64,000 nucleotides of DNA from an uncultured Dehalococcoidia bacterium (lineage in GTDB: Bacteria > Chloroflexota > Dehalococcoidia > Lucifugimonadales > UBA1123). This document shows positions 8,358-16,565 of the stretch, in pieces. The position numbers were made by a program, and so were the translations under genes. How positions within the stretch are numbered: the first letter of the stretch is position 1; every line of letters starts with the position of its first letter. The stretch is taken from positions 1,043,228 through 1,107,227 of the forward strand of contig CATOSI010000002.1 of NCBI GenBank assembly GCA_951812505.1. Direction: 5' to 3'. Below the pieces are notes generated by a model that did no database searches, was not told the DNA's origin, and was given only the letters and a program-made list of their open reading frames with translations.

Positions 8358-9407
8358 ATGAAGATCACCGACCTACAGGCCGTATATCCGAACTACAAGA
8401 ATGTCGCCCAGTCGTGGAGGACGAATCTGTGGCAGATTGTGGTTCGCGTGGAGTCGGAGGACGGTGTCGTCGGGCATGGGTACGGCGGTGGAGGCAGGGC
8501 GGCGGTGGAAGTGGTGAACGGGCATATGCGTGACCTGCTGGTAGGGCGCGAGGTCGAAAGCGTCGAGGACATCTTCGCCGCGTGGGACGCACTGTACTAT
8601 GAGTCTATTCCCTACGGTCGCAAGGGGATCGGCGTGATGGCGCTGAGCGGGATAGACCTTGCGCTATGGGACCTTCTGGCCAGGAGCCAGGACGCTCCGG
8701 TTTACGCGATCATCGGGCCGAGGACGAAGGACAGGATTGACTCATATGCCACTGGTATAGATGCTGAGTGGTACGCGGAACTCGGGTTCAGGGCGAACAA
8801 GTTCCCGCACCGATACGCGGGGCAGCCCGAGGACTACGACAGCGCCGAACGTGCCGCCGAGCGAGCGCGCCGGATTATGGGGCCGGACGCCCGTATTATG
8901 ATAGATACCTACATGACATGGGACTCGGAGTTCACGGTCGAGATGGGTCGCCGGCTCGCGCCCTACGATATTTTCTGGTTCGAGGACGTTCTGACGCCGG
9001 ACGACCTGTATGGACAGGCGGAGTTAAGGCCGCTGGTGAAACCGACGCTGATAGCGGGTGGGGAGCATGAGTTCACGCACATCGGCTTCGGAGACGCGGC
9101 CAGGGCAGGGGCTATGGACCTGTGGCAGCCGGATATTACCTGGTGCGGGGGGATAACCGCAGGCCTGAGAATCCTGGACATCGCGCGGGAGCACGGCATC
9201 CCGGTCGCGCCTCATCGCGGCGGGGAGGTCTGGGGTCTGCACCTGATAGCGTCGTCGGACTGCATGGACCTGGCGGAAGTGCTGCCCGGTCAGAGGGGCG
9301 CGCCGAAGGACGAGTTGTGGATTGGGGAGCCGTTCCCTGAGGATGGCTACATTTCGCCGACGGACGCTCCGGGGTTCGGGGTAAGGTTGAATGAGGCGAT
9401 GCTCTAG
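8358..9407 (+). CDS. Enolase-superfamily dehydratase, rhamnonate-dehydratase-like
   Basis: A 349-residue mandelate racemase/muconate lactonizing enzyme-type protein. It has an N-terminal capping domain from MKITDLQAVYP and a barrel with metal ligands in DTYMTWD, WFEDVLTPDD and IAGGEHEFTHIGFG. The acid/base segment is RANKFPHRY rather than KxK, and the C-terminal HRGGEVWGLH follows. The GEHEFT and HRGGE context resembles L-rhamnonate dehydratases, so a sugar-acid dehydratase is likely; the exact substrate is unknown. ATG at 8358 with AAGGA 12 nt upstream; an in-frame extension to 8094 crosses the operator-like region. The IS element begins at its stop codon. Probably one of a lineage-specific expansion. 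Confidence 0.85.
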   Translation: MKITDLQAVYPNYKNVAQSWRTNLWQIVVRVESEDGVVGHGYGGGGRAAVEVVNGHMRDLLVGREVESVEDIFAAWDALYYESIPYGRKGIGVMALSGIDLALWDLLARSQDAPVYAIIGPRTKDRIDSYATGIDAEWYAELGFRANKFPHRYAGQPEDYDSAERAAERARRIMGPDARIMIDTYMTWDSEFTVEMGRRLAPYDIFWFEDVLTPDDLYGQAELRPLVKPTLIAGGEHEFTHIGFGDAARAGAMDLWQPDITWCGGITAGLRILDIAREHGIPVAPHRGGEVWGLHLIASSDCMDLAEVLPGQRGAPKDELWIGEPFPEDGYISPTDAPGFGVRLNEAML

Positions 9408-10762
9408 CAGGCTGCGGAAGAATGGGTTGCAGAGCGGCGTAGGAGCAAGACTCGCTGCCTTGAAGAGCCTCATTCCGGCGCTTTTTGGCTCTCAGGAGGT
9501 TCCTGCACCGCTGTAATCGGCTTTCAGAAGGTTCGGCAGACACACCTCGCCCTGGGCAGAGCTATGCGAAGACGGGGACTCTGGCCTCTTCCTCAGCTAT
9601 CAGTCTCGACATTCTCACCAGGTTGTACGCAGTAGCCACCAACTCCCCATACAGTCCGGTTCTCTCCACTCCGCGATACCGACTCCGACGAAAGCCTCCC
9701 ACTGTCTTCATCCACCCGAAGATCGACTCCACACGCTTGCGAACCTTCTGACTCGCCGCATACCCGGCATGATGGGTCGTCCTCCCGTCTATCGCAGACC
9801 ATCTCTTCTTCTGGGCCACGTGCGGAGTGATGTTCAGGTCCCTGCACTCGGCAACGAAGTCCCTGCTGTCGTAGCCCCTGTCCGCTCCAACAGTCAGACG
9901 GCGGCTACCGGGTATCCGGATCAACATGTCCAGCGCCGCATCCCTCTCTGCCATGCCATTGGCCTCGGTCAGTCGGAAGTCGCTCACAAGACCGTGCCTG
10001 TTGTCCATAAGCGCATGGGCCATGAACACCAGCTTCGCCTCCTTACCCTTGCCCTTCCTCATCAGCCTGGACTCGGGGTCGGTCGTGCTCTCGTGTGTCT
10101 CGTTGCTCAGCTTCTCCCCCCGAAAGTCCTCCGTACGGCTTCCACCTTCCCCCGGACCCTTCGGGTTATCGTCAGCATCCTCATCCCGTCTTCTGAAGCT
10201 CTTTATGCTCGCGGCAGCCTCTATCAGCGTACCATCCACGCTGAAGCGCTCGTCTGACATGAGACCTCGGCGGTCAGCCTCGTACGCCACCTCCTCGAAC
10301 AGGGTCCTCCCCACCCTGTGTCTGAGCAGTCTTCTTCTGTTCTTGGTGAACACGGTCGCGTCGAAACTCGGCTCCATAAGGTCCATGTCCAGAAACCAGC
10401 GATACAGCAGGTTGTAGTCCAGTTCCTGGCAGAATGCTCTCTCACTGCGTATCGAGTACAGGGAGATCAGAAGAAGAGACTTCAGCAGTCGTTCGGGTGG
10501 GACGGAGGCTCGACCGACACTGGAGTACATCCTGTCGAAGTCGTCCGACATGCGGGAGAGAACGTCCTCGGCGACCTGTTTGATAGTCCTAAGAGGGTGG
10601 TCCGGTGGAACTCGTTCGTCGAGGTTGACGAAGGCAAGCATAGTGGACTGTGGGTTGCGTTTGCCTCTCATGGGACGGTCTCCTCTGTTGTCGCTTGTGG
10701 AGCTATTTTACTCCACAGACTCAGGGAAGACCTCCTATGCGGCTTTTTTCAGCAGCCTGCTA
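9405..10762. mobile_element. IS5-family insertion sequence
   Basis: About 1.36 kb, bounded by inverted repeats TAGCAGGCTGC (9405-9415) and its complement (10752-10762), with further partial match inside (GAA-AA). One transposase gene fills it. The left end coincides with the TAG stop of the enolase-family gene, so that gene keeps its reading frame. A short target duplication (TA or TNA) is possible but too small to prove. The copy looks intact. Confidence 0.85.
9562..10671 (-). CDS. IS5-family DDE transposase
   Basis: A 369-residue transposase. The N-terminal part (LLKSLLLISLYSIRSERAFC) is the usual IS5 DNA-binding region. Catalytic residues: Asp in FSVDGTLIEA, Asp in VGADRGYDSRDF, and Glu in RKRVESIFGWMK (the R-x3-E-x6-K pattern). 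Start ATG at 10671 with AGGAG 8 nt upstream. The frame is intact, so the element may still be active. Base composition is like the host. Confidence 0.92.
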   Translation of the reverse strand: MRGKRNPQSTMLAFVNLDERVPPDHPLRTIKQVAEDVLSRMSDDFDRMYSSVGRASVPPERLLKSLLLISLYSIRSERAFCQELDYNLLYRWFLDMDLMEPSFDATVFTKNRRRLLRHRVGRTLFEEVAYEADRRGLMSDERFSVDGTLIEAAASIKSFRRRDEDADDNPKGPGEGGSRTEDFRGEKLSNETHESTTDPESRLMRKGKGKEAKLVFMAHALMDNRHGLVSDFRLTEANGMAERDAALDMLIRIPGSRRLTVGADRGYDSRDFVAECRDLNITPHVAQKKRWSAIDGRTTHHAGYAASQKVRKRVESIFGWMKTVGGFRRSRYRGVERTGLYGELVATAYNLVRMSRLIAEEEARVPVFA

Positions 10763-10805
10763 AAGCATATCCATCAACCGTAATTCAGATTTAAGGAACA
10801 CAAAT

Positions 10806-11741
10806 TTGGCCAAGCGTATTAGTATAATCAATTTTAAGGGAGGCGTTGGCAAAACGACTCTCGCATTTCATCTTGGAACAGGACTCGCATGGATACATGA
10901 CGCCCGAGTGTTGCTTATCGATGTGGATCATCAAAGTAGTCTCTCTATCCTTTGCATGAGACCAAACGGATGGCAAAGTGCCATCCGAAGTAATCGGACC
11001 ATTGTTGAAGTATTCCGTTCATTCGTCAACCAACAAGCCAACAACCTCCCCGCTGACGAAATAATCGCCAAATCTCCGATGCATACAATTGACACCGACT
11101 ATGACACAATGGATGTTGTACCTGCTGATCTCGGACTAGACAATCTTGAAATCGAATTAACTTCCTCACTCCCTCAGGGAACCGCTATCCGGTCAGAATG
11201 GGACAAGAGAACGCTATTGTGTCGTTGGATTGAGGAGACTGGCATAGATGAACGATATGATTACATTATCTTCGATTGTCCACCTGCTACCAAGATTGTC
11301 TCTCAGAATGCAATTGCAGCTAGTCACAGCTATATCGTTCCGGTAGTACCCGAAGCAGTGATGGAACGTGGCGCCCCCCATTTGCGTGAGATGATGAGAA
11401 CGGGTATCGACGACCGACTAAAGGCCCTCGCTCAGTTTGGTGAGCACCGCGATATACACGTACCTGATACTGAGTTGGTCGGGTTGGTAATCACACGGAT
11501 ACAGTCCGCAAGTGGGGGGTACACCATTGACCATACGCAGCATCTAGGGTCATTAAGGAGACGTTGGAGTGATTCCTTGATTCGACCTTACATCTCGCAG
11601 GGTATTGGCGTCTCCGAGGCACTATCGCGCTATATTCCTGTTTACAACATGCATAAAACCCAGAATGTCGGTAAACGAGAAATTGATATTCAGTATATGA
11701 ACCTGACTAGCGAAATCAAGAAGAGGATTGATGGCTTATGA
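10806..11741 (+). CDS. ParA/Soj-family ATPase
   Basis: A 311-residue P-loop ATPase with the deviant Walker A KGGVGKTT at residues 11-18, the LLIDVDHQSS switch near 36-45 and the Walker B-like IIFDCPPA near 155. ParA proteins form nucleoid-bound ATP dimers that position DNA or protein cargo. Start is TTG at 10806 with AAGGAA 7 nt upstream. It overlaps the next gene by 4 nt, so the two are a unit. The pair is visibly AT-richer than its neighbours and follows an insertion sequence, signs of transfer. No ParB, parS cluster or replication gene is nearby, so plasmid partition is not supported. Confidence 0.85.
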   Translation: MAKRISIINFKGGVGKTTLAFHLGTGLAWIHDARVLLIDVDHQSSLSILCMRPNGWQSAIRSNRTIVEVFRSFVNQQANNLPADEIIAKSPMHTIDTDYDTMDVVPADLGLDNLEIELTSSLPQGTAIRSEWDKRTLLCRWIEETGIDERYDYIIFDCPPATKIVSQNAIAASHSYIVPVVPEAVMERGAPHLREMMRTGIDDRLKALAQFGEHRDIHVPDTELVGLVITRIQSASGGYTIDHTQHLGSLRRRWSDSLIRPYISQGIGVSEALSRYIPVYNMHKTQNVGKREIDIQYMNLTSEIKKRIDGL

Positions 11742-12253
11742 GAAACAATGACTCTAAGCGTATCCAATCGCTTCCCTATACAGAGGAGTGCCAAGTTCTT
11801 GTTACTGACATAGTAGGGTATCTGTCTGGTTTGGCGAAACTTCATGAGGCAGAAAAGACTGGCAATATACGATTGAGCGTAGGATTAAGACAGTTGGTAG
11901 AAGTCTTGCGCCCATATGCTAACGTCCCGGTATCGGAATTATCCGAAGTACTCAAACAACCAACCCTCCAGACAAAAACCAAACATGCCAATAGACAACC
12001 TAAAGTAACATTGCCATTCTGTCTTGAGAATCTGGGGCAACGGGAAATTGAAGGGATACTGGGTAACGACAGCTACACCAAAGATCAGATAGCAGAGCTC
12101 GGAGTTAAACGCTTCGGCATTTCCAGGTCGAAACTCTCCCGGCTTCGGAAGAGGGACGCCCAAGAATCTATACGTGCTGCGCTAGAGAATGAGAAGGCCC
12201 TCGATGTGATCTCTAGAGAGGCGCGTATCAGCGGTAGAGCAAGGTCGGCGTAA
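11738..12253 (+). CDS. Unknown ParA-linked protein, possible DNA-binding partner
   Basis: 171 residues, not recognised. The start overlaps the ParA stop (ATGA), implying translational coupling. The second half reads like a helix-turn-helix region: YTKDQIAELGVKRFGISRS followed by LSRLRKRDAQESIRAAL, strongly basic and helical. The middle is basic (KTKHANRQPK). By position it is the best candidate for a ParB-like or adaptor partner of the ATPase, but it shows no ParB nuclease-like motif. AT-rich like ParA. Function unknown. Confidence 0.65.
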   Translation: MRNNDSKRIQSLPYTEECQVLVTDIVGYLSGLAKLHEAEKTGNIRLSVGLRQLVEVLRPYANVPVSELSEVLKQPTLQTKTKHANRQPKVTLPFCLENLGQREIEGILGNDSYTKDQIAELGVKRFGISRSKLSRLRKRDAQESIRAALENEKALDVISREARISGRARSA

Positions 12254-12281
12254 GGGTTAAGGTCTGTTCAATTGGCTGCCT

Positions 12282-12587
12282 CTATTTGAAGGCTTCGAGG
12301 CGGTTGTTGGCGGCACGGACGGCCTTTTTCACCGCGTCGGCGGGGTCGGTGGCGGTTATGATGGATGTGTCGGCGGGCTCTCCTGAGCCGGTGAGTGCCC
12401 AGGTTTCGAGGCCGATTACGGGGATGTCTTCGGCGAGGGTGTGGCCTATCTAGGACAGGGTGCCGTAGGCTCCGCCGACGGCGATTACGGCCATGCCGGT
12501 CTTTACGACTATGACGTTGCGCGCGTATCCGAGGCCCGTGCCATTCTCATTGAAGCGGTATCTCTCATCGTCGCCCTTGGTTTCCAT
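12282..12587 (-). pseudogene. Decayed LOG/TIGR00725-family gene (nucleotide-binding Rossmann type)
   Basis: On the minus strand the frame reads GLGYARNVIVVKTGMAVIAV then GGAYGTLS, a stop, and IGHTLAEDIPVIGLETW to the end ANNRLEAFK. This is the C-terminal half of a TIGR00725/LOG-type protein. The expected Glu after GTLS is replaced by TAG at 12450-12452. The N-terminal half is missing. The stretch 12254-12987 otherwise holds only a repeat (12726-12842) and the leader of the next gene. Confidence 0.75.
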
Positions 12588-12725
12588 ATTCACTTCATAT
12601 CCATACCTTCTGTGTGCTACTATACGAACATAACATCTGGGCATTGTCGGTTGGTTGGCCGTAAACAAACATAAATCGAAGATTATGTTATGAAAATTCA
12701 TAGGCCCGCAAAAAAGATGCTCCAT

Positions 12726-12842
12726 AGCTAACGCTGGGAAAACACTGGGCAAACTCTGGTGTTCTAATGACCCTGTTGACTCCTGTGACTACCCAGTTTC
12801 CTACCCTGTTGAATTCCTGTTGATTATAAATCAGGATATATG
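12726..12842 (+). repeat. Long intergenic repeat, copy 1 (family D)
   Basis: Shares an ordered set of words with the complement of 24858-24970: GCTAACGC-GGG, GGGCAAACTC-GG, CCTGTGACT-CCC-GTTCC, ACCCTGT and TATAAA. The copies are diverged. This one ends about 145 bp upstream of the enolase-family start at 12988; the other ends about 155 bp upstream of hpf in the same orientation, so it may carry promoter or regulatory information. Confidence 0.5.
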
Positions 12843-12987
12843 ACACACCCATCCCAACCGTCGTTCGAGAGGATTCGCCGTGCCGACCTCGCAAGCGCCT
12901 GCCGTCTAAGGTCAAACGGTTTCGGGGCGAAGACAATGGATATACAATGCGCGGCGTCGGTCTAATAGAAGCGAAGGGGGCAATCGC

Positions 12988-14130
12988 ATGAAAGTTACGG
13001 ACGTGAAGACGATGGTGGTGGAGAACGAACCGCCGTACAGGGGGGGACGATATTTGCTGTTCATCCAGGTCGAGACGGACGAGGGGATCACCGGACTCGG
13101 AGAGCGCATTACGGGCAACACCTACTCGGACAGGCTGGGGGACCTGCAGTCGCAGATCAGCCTGATCAACGAGTTGGCCGGGATGTTCGTCGTAGGAGAG
13201 AATCCCTTCAACATCGAGCGCATCTGGGACCGGATGTACTCGGCGAGGCACGACTTCCGCCATCCGAGCCTCCAGGCGACTCCGGTGCTGAGCGGTATCG
13301 AAATGGCGCTGTGGGACATCGTGGGGAAAGCCACGAACCAGCCTATCTACAATCTGCTGGGCGGCATGTATCACGAGAAGCTGCGCGCCTACGCCTATAT
13401 GCCGGAGGGCGGGTTCAGGGAGAATCCCGAACGCGCCGGTGAGATAGCGGTGCAGTTGCTCGAAGAAGGCAACACTGCGTGCAAGCTCGACCCGTTCACT
13501 CCGCTGTGGCCGATTCCGCGAGACATCCCGCTGTGGGAAATAGAACACGCGGCAAAGATATTCGAGAGCATCCGCAACGCGGTGGGAAACGACATGGAGG
13601 TCGGGATCGGCACACACGGACAGCTCACTACGTACAGCGCAATCAGGGTCGCGGATATATTGGAGCCATATCATCCATTCTGGTTCGAGGAGCCAGTGCC
13701 ACTGGAGAACGTGGAGGAGATGGCGCGAGTAGCGGCTCATACAAGCATCCCCATCGCGACGGGCGAGCGTCTGGTGACTAAGTACGAGTTCTCGAACCTA
13801 TTGGAGAAGCAGGCGGCGCAGATCATTCAATTGGATGTCGGTCAGTGTGGCGGGATCATGGAGGCGAAGAAGATCGCGAGCATCGCTGAGGCGCACTACG
13901 CGGTGATCGCTCCTCACATGGCGTGCGGACCGGTCGCGGCTGCGGCGGCAATCCAGGTGGATACCTGCTCGCCCAATTTCCTGATACAGGAAGCAAACCA
14001 AGGGCCGCTCCATAAGACCATCTTCAAGGAGCCACTCGTGTTCGAGAACGGGTTCATCACACCTCCGACGGGCCCCGGTCTCGGCGTCGAGTTCGACGAG
14101 GATGTGATTAAGGACAGGATCGTGGAGTAG
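12988..14130 (+). CDS. Enolase-superfamily protein, galactonate-dehydratase-like
   Basis: A 380-residue mandelate racemase/muconate lactonizing enzyme-type protein with capping domain and barrel. Landmarks: MKVTDVKTMVVENEPPYRGG at the N-terminus, the divergent acid/base strand TACKLDPF, GIGTHGQLTTYSAIRVADIL in place of the usual Asp ligand strand, PFWFEEPVPLEN, IPIATGERLVTKYEF, and APHMACGPVAAAA. TGERL and the PH near the C-terminus resemble the galactonate/mannonate dehydratase branch; the substrate is not fixed. ATG start with AAGGGGG 8 nt upstream. Convergent with the E2 gene, stops 9 bp apart. Confidence 0.85.
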   Translation: MKVTDVKTMVVENEPPYRGGRYLLFIQVETDEGITGLGERITGNTYSDRLGDLQSQISLINELAGMFVVGENPFNIERIWDRMYSARHDFRHPSLQATPVLSGIEMALWDIVGKATNQPIYNLLGGMYHEKLRAYAYMPEGGFRENPERAGEIAVQLLEEGNTACKLDPFTPLWPIPRDIPLWEIEHAAKIFESIRNAVGNDMEVGIGTHGQLTTYSAIRVADILEPYHPFWFEEPVPLENVEEMARVAAHTSIPIATGERLVTKYEFSNLLEKQAAQIIQLDVGQCGGIMEAKKIASIAEAHYAVIAPHMACGPVAAAAAIQVDTCSPNFLIQEANQGPLHKTIFKEPLVFENGFITPPTGPGLGVEFDEDVIKDRIVE

Positions 14131-14139
14131 TCAGGACGC

Positions 14140-15450
14140 TCAGTACAGGCCGGTGTCGGGGCCGATGACCTCGATGCGGGCCTTGACGGAGTTGATGAAC
14201 GCGCTGGCTTCGGCGCCATCCATGATGCGGTGGTCGAAGCTCATGCAGAGGTTCATCATGTGGCGGATGGCTATGCCGTCGCCGATGACGACGGGACGGC
14301 GAACGATGGCCTCGGTGGTGAGGATGGCGGCCTGCGGGAAGTTTACGAGCGGCTGGCTGAGTACCGATCCGAGAGCGCCGGTGTTGTTAAGCGTGAACGT
14401 GCCGCCCTGGACGTCGTCCAGGGTGAGCGCACCTCGTCGGGCACGGTCCGTGAGGTCGGCTATCTTGCGGGCGAGTCCGGCGACGCTGAGGGTGTCGGCG
14501 TCATGCACGACCGGCACGACGAGTCCATCGCGTCCGGCGGCGGCTATGCCGATGTTGATTCGGCGCTTGTAGATGATTGCGTCGTCGTCCCAGGAGGAGT
14601 TGAGGAGCGGGTTCTCTTTGAGGGACTCAGCAACCGCCTTCATTATGAATGGCAGATAGGTGATATTGATGCCCTCGCGCAGTCGGAAGTCGTCGCGAAC
14701 GGCGCGGCGGCGGGCGACCAGGCCGCTGACATCCACCTCGACGAGCGTCCAGGCTTGGGGAATCTGAGACGCGCTCCTGACCATGTTCTCGGCTATCATC
14801 CGGCGGACGGGGCTGAGGGATATTCGCTCGTCTTCGGTCGAGACGGGCATTGACTGGACCGCCGGGGCCGGCGGAGGGGAAGGCTCGATTGCCACAGGCG
14901 CTTCGGCCCGGGTCTCGAGGAAGCGGCGGACATCTTTCAGGGTCACTCGTCCGTTGAGGCCGGTACCCTGTACTTGGTCGAGGTCAACGTTGCGCTCATC
15001 GGCGAGCCTGAGAACGGCGGGAGAGTAGCGTCTGCGGGCACGCCTGGGCTGGGCATCCTCCGCGGGTTTGTCGGCGGATATGGGACCGCCCGAACCCGTC
15101 GGGCCGACTGGGGCGACATCCTTGAGCAGTGTGCCTATCCTGTCGGTGGTCGGCTCGGCAGCAACTCCGGCGGGGGTTTCGGTTTGGGTCGGCGGTGTTG
15201 CCGAGGTCGGTTCGGCACCTTCGGCGTCCATTTCGGCGATGGGGGCGCCCATGGGGATGGTCGCGCCTTCTTCTACGAGGATGGCGGTTAGGGTGCCGGT
15301 GACCGGCGACGGCATCTCCATGTTGACCTTGTCGGTCACGACCTCGACGAGGGGGTCGTAGCGCTCGACGCGGTCGCCGACCGACTTGAGCCACTTTCCG
15401 ATGACGCCTTCGGTTACGGATTCTCCAACGTGGGGCAGTTCGATGATCAT
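14140..15450 (-). CDS. 2-oxoacid dehydrogenase E2, dihydrolipoamide acyltransferase
   Basis: Core component that receives the acyl group on lipoate and passes it to CoA. 436 residues in three domains: a lipoyl domain (residues 1-75, lipoylated Lys in TDKVNMEMPSP), an Ala/Pro-rich linker, a peripheral subunit-binding domain (SPAVLRLADERNVDLDQV to RFLE, about 140-180), and the catalytic domain ending in SFDHRIMDGAEASAF with the His and Asp of HRxxDG. Start ATG at 15450, 3 bp after E1beta, so one operon with E1beta and E1alpha. The branched-chain or acetoin type fits best. No E3 gene follows. Confidence 0.92.
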   Translation of the reverse strand: MIIELPHVGESVTEGVIGKWLKSVGDRVERYDPLVEVVTDKVNMEMPSPVTGTLTAILVEEGATIPMGAPIAEMDAEGAEPTSATPPTQTETPAGVAAEPTTDRIGTLLKDVAPVGPTGSGGPISADKPAEDAQPRRARRRYSPAVLRLADERNVDLDQVQGTGLNGRVTLKDVRRFLETRAEAPVAIEPSPPPAPAVQSMPVSTEDERISLSPVRRMIAENMVRSASQIPQAWTLVEVDVSGLVARRRAVRDDFRLREGINITYLPFIMKAVAESLKENPLLNSSWDDDAIIYKRRINIGIAAAGRDGLVVPVVHDADTLSVAGLARKIADLTDRARRGALTLDDVQGGTFTLNNTGALGSVLSQPLVNFPQAAILTTEAIVRRPVVIGDGIAIRHMMNLCMSFDHRIMDGAEASAFINSVKARIEVIGPDTGLY

Positions 15451-15453
15451 GGG

Positions 15454-16437
15454 TTAGTACTCGGCGAGATTTCTTATCGCGGCGGATATCTTGTTGGAGT
15501 CGAGCATGAATTCGGCTTCGAGCGTGGGGGCGAAGGGCATTGCGGGGACCTCGGGGCCGGCGAGACGTGTCACGGGGCCGTCGAGGTATTCGAATGCTTC
15601 CTCGCTGATGATTCCAGCTACCTCGGCTCCTATGCCCCCTGCCTTGGTGTCCTCGTGAACTATGAGCGCCTTGCCGGTCTTTCGGACGGAGTCGAGGACT
15701 GTGCGGGAATCTATGGGGCGGACGGTGCGCAGGTCAACGACCTCCGCGTTTATCCCCTCCGACTGTAGCTCGCGGGCGGCCTCGATGCAGTGATGCACCA
15801 TGAGTCCATAAGTTATTACGCTGACATCCTCCCCTTCTATTTTAACGTCCGCCTCGCCTATCGGGACGGTGTAGTCACCATCGGGGACCTCGCCACGCAC
15901 GAGGCGATATGTGCGCTTGTGCTCGAGGAAGACGACCGGGTCGTCGTCGCGGATGGCGGACTTGAGCAGGCCCTTGGCGTCGTAGGGGGTGGCGGGGGTG
16001 ACGACCTTGAGTCCAGGGGTGTGGGAGAAGAAGGCCTCGACGCTCTGCGAGTGGTAGAGCGCTCCGCGAACGCCGCCGCCCTGGGGAGCTCGGAGCACCA
16101 TCGGTACGTTCACCTTGCCATTAGTTCCGTAGCGTATGCGGGCGGCCTCACCCACTATCTGGTTGATTGTGGGCCAGATGAAGTCGGCGAATTCAATTTC
16201 GGCGATGGGCCGCATCCCGTTCATGGCGGCGCCGATAGCGATGGCGGCTATGGAGGACTCGGCGAGCGGGGTGTCTATGACGCGCGTCTCGCCGAACTCA
16301 TCGAGAAAGCCGTCTGTGGCTAGGAATACTCCTCCGCGCGCGCCGATGTCCTCGCCCATCACGAAGATACTTTCGTCACGGCGCATCTCCTCGCGCATGG
16401 CGTCTCTGACTGCTTCTATGACACTTTGCTCAGCGAT
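15454..16437 (-). CDS. 2-oxoacid dehydrogenase E1 beta subunit, apparent ATC start
   Basis: Beta subunit of the thiamine-diphosphate E1 enzyme; pairs with E1alpha. FVMGEDIGARGGVFLAT near the N-terminus, MNGMRPIAEIEFADFIWPT and LRAPQGGG are family hallmarks. Coding similarity (AEQSVIEAVRDAMREEMRRD) begins 13 codons before the first ATG (16398). No ATG, GTG or TTG lies in frame between an upstream stop and that point. GGAGG sits 7 nt before an ATC codon at 16437-16435, so ATC is the likely start, giving 327 residues. If ATG 16398 is used, the first helix is lost. A sequencing error (ATG read as ATC) is the alternative. Confidence 0.9.
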   Translation of the reverse strand: MAEQSVIEAVRDAMREEMRRDESIFVMGEDIGARGGVFLATDGFLDEFGETRVIDTPLAESSIAAIAIGAAMNGMRPIAEIEFADFIWPTINQIVGEAARIRYGTNGKVNVPMVLRAPQGGGVRGALYHSQSVEAFFSHTPGLKVVTPATPYDAKGLLKSAIRDDDPVVFLEHKRTYRLVRGEVPDGDYTVPIGEADVKIEGEDVSVITYGLMVHHCIEAARELQSEGINAEVVDLRTVRPIDSRTVLDSVRKTGKALIVHEDTKAGGIGAEVAGIISEEAFEYLDGPVTRLAGPEVPAMPFAPTLEAEFMLDSNKISAAIRNLAEY

Positions 16438-16480
16438 GGCTCTGCCTCCGGTTTTGTCTGAATTGGATTGTCTCTTTTTG

Positions 16481-16516
16481 TCAGAAGCAGGATTTTCAGG
16501 ATCTCTGGATGCTCAG
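16481..16516. repeat. Dispersed repeat, TCAGAATCAGGATTTACAGG type (family B)
   Basis: TCAGAAGCAGGATTTTCAGGAT-TGGATG between E1alpha and E1beta. Related copies at 17594, 24800, 27795-27904 and 31556. Confidence 0.6.
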
Positions 16517-16565
16517 ATTTAGGTTCATCTGCGATACGTCGCAATTCCTACCCACATTAGAGTCT

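Noticed and set aside
10806..12253. ParA pair as evidence of an integrated plasmid
   Set aside because: No replication protein, no ParB with its motif, no iteron or parS cluster, and normal chromosomal genes on both sides.
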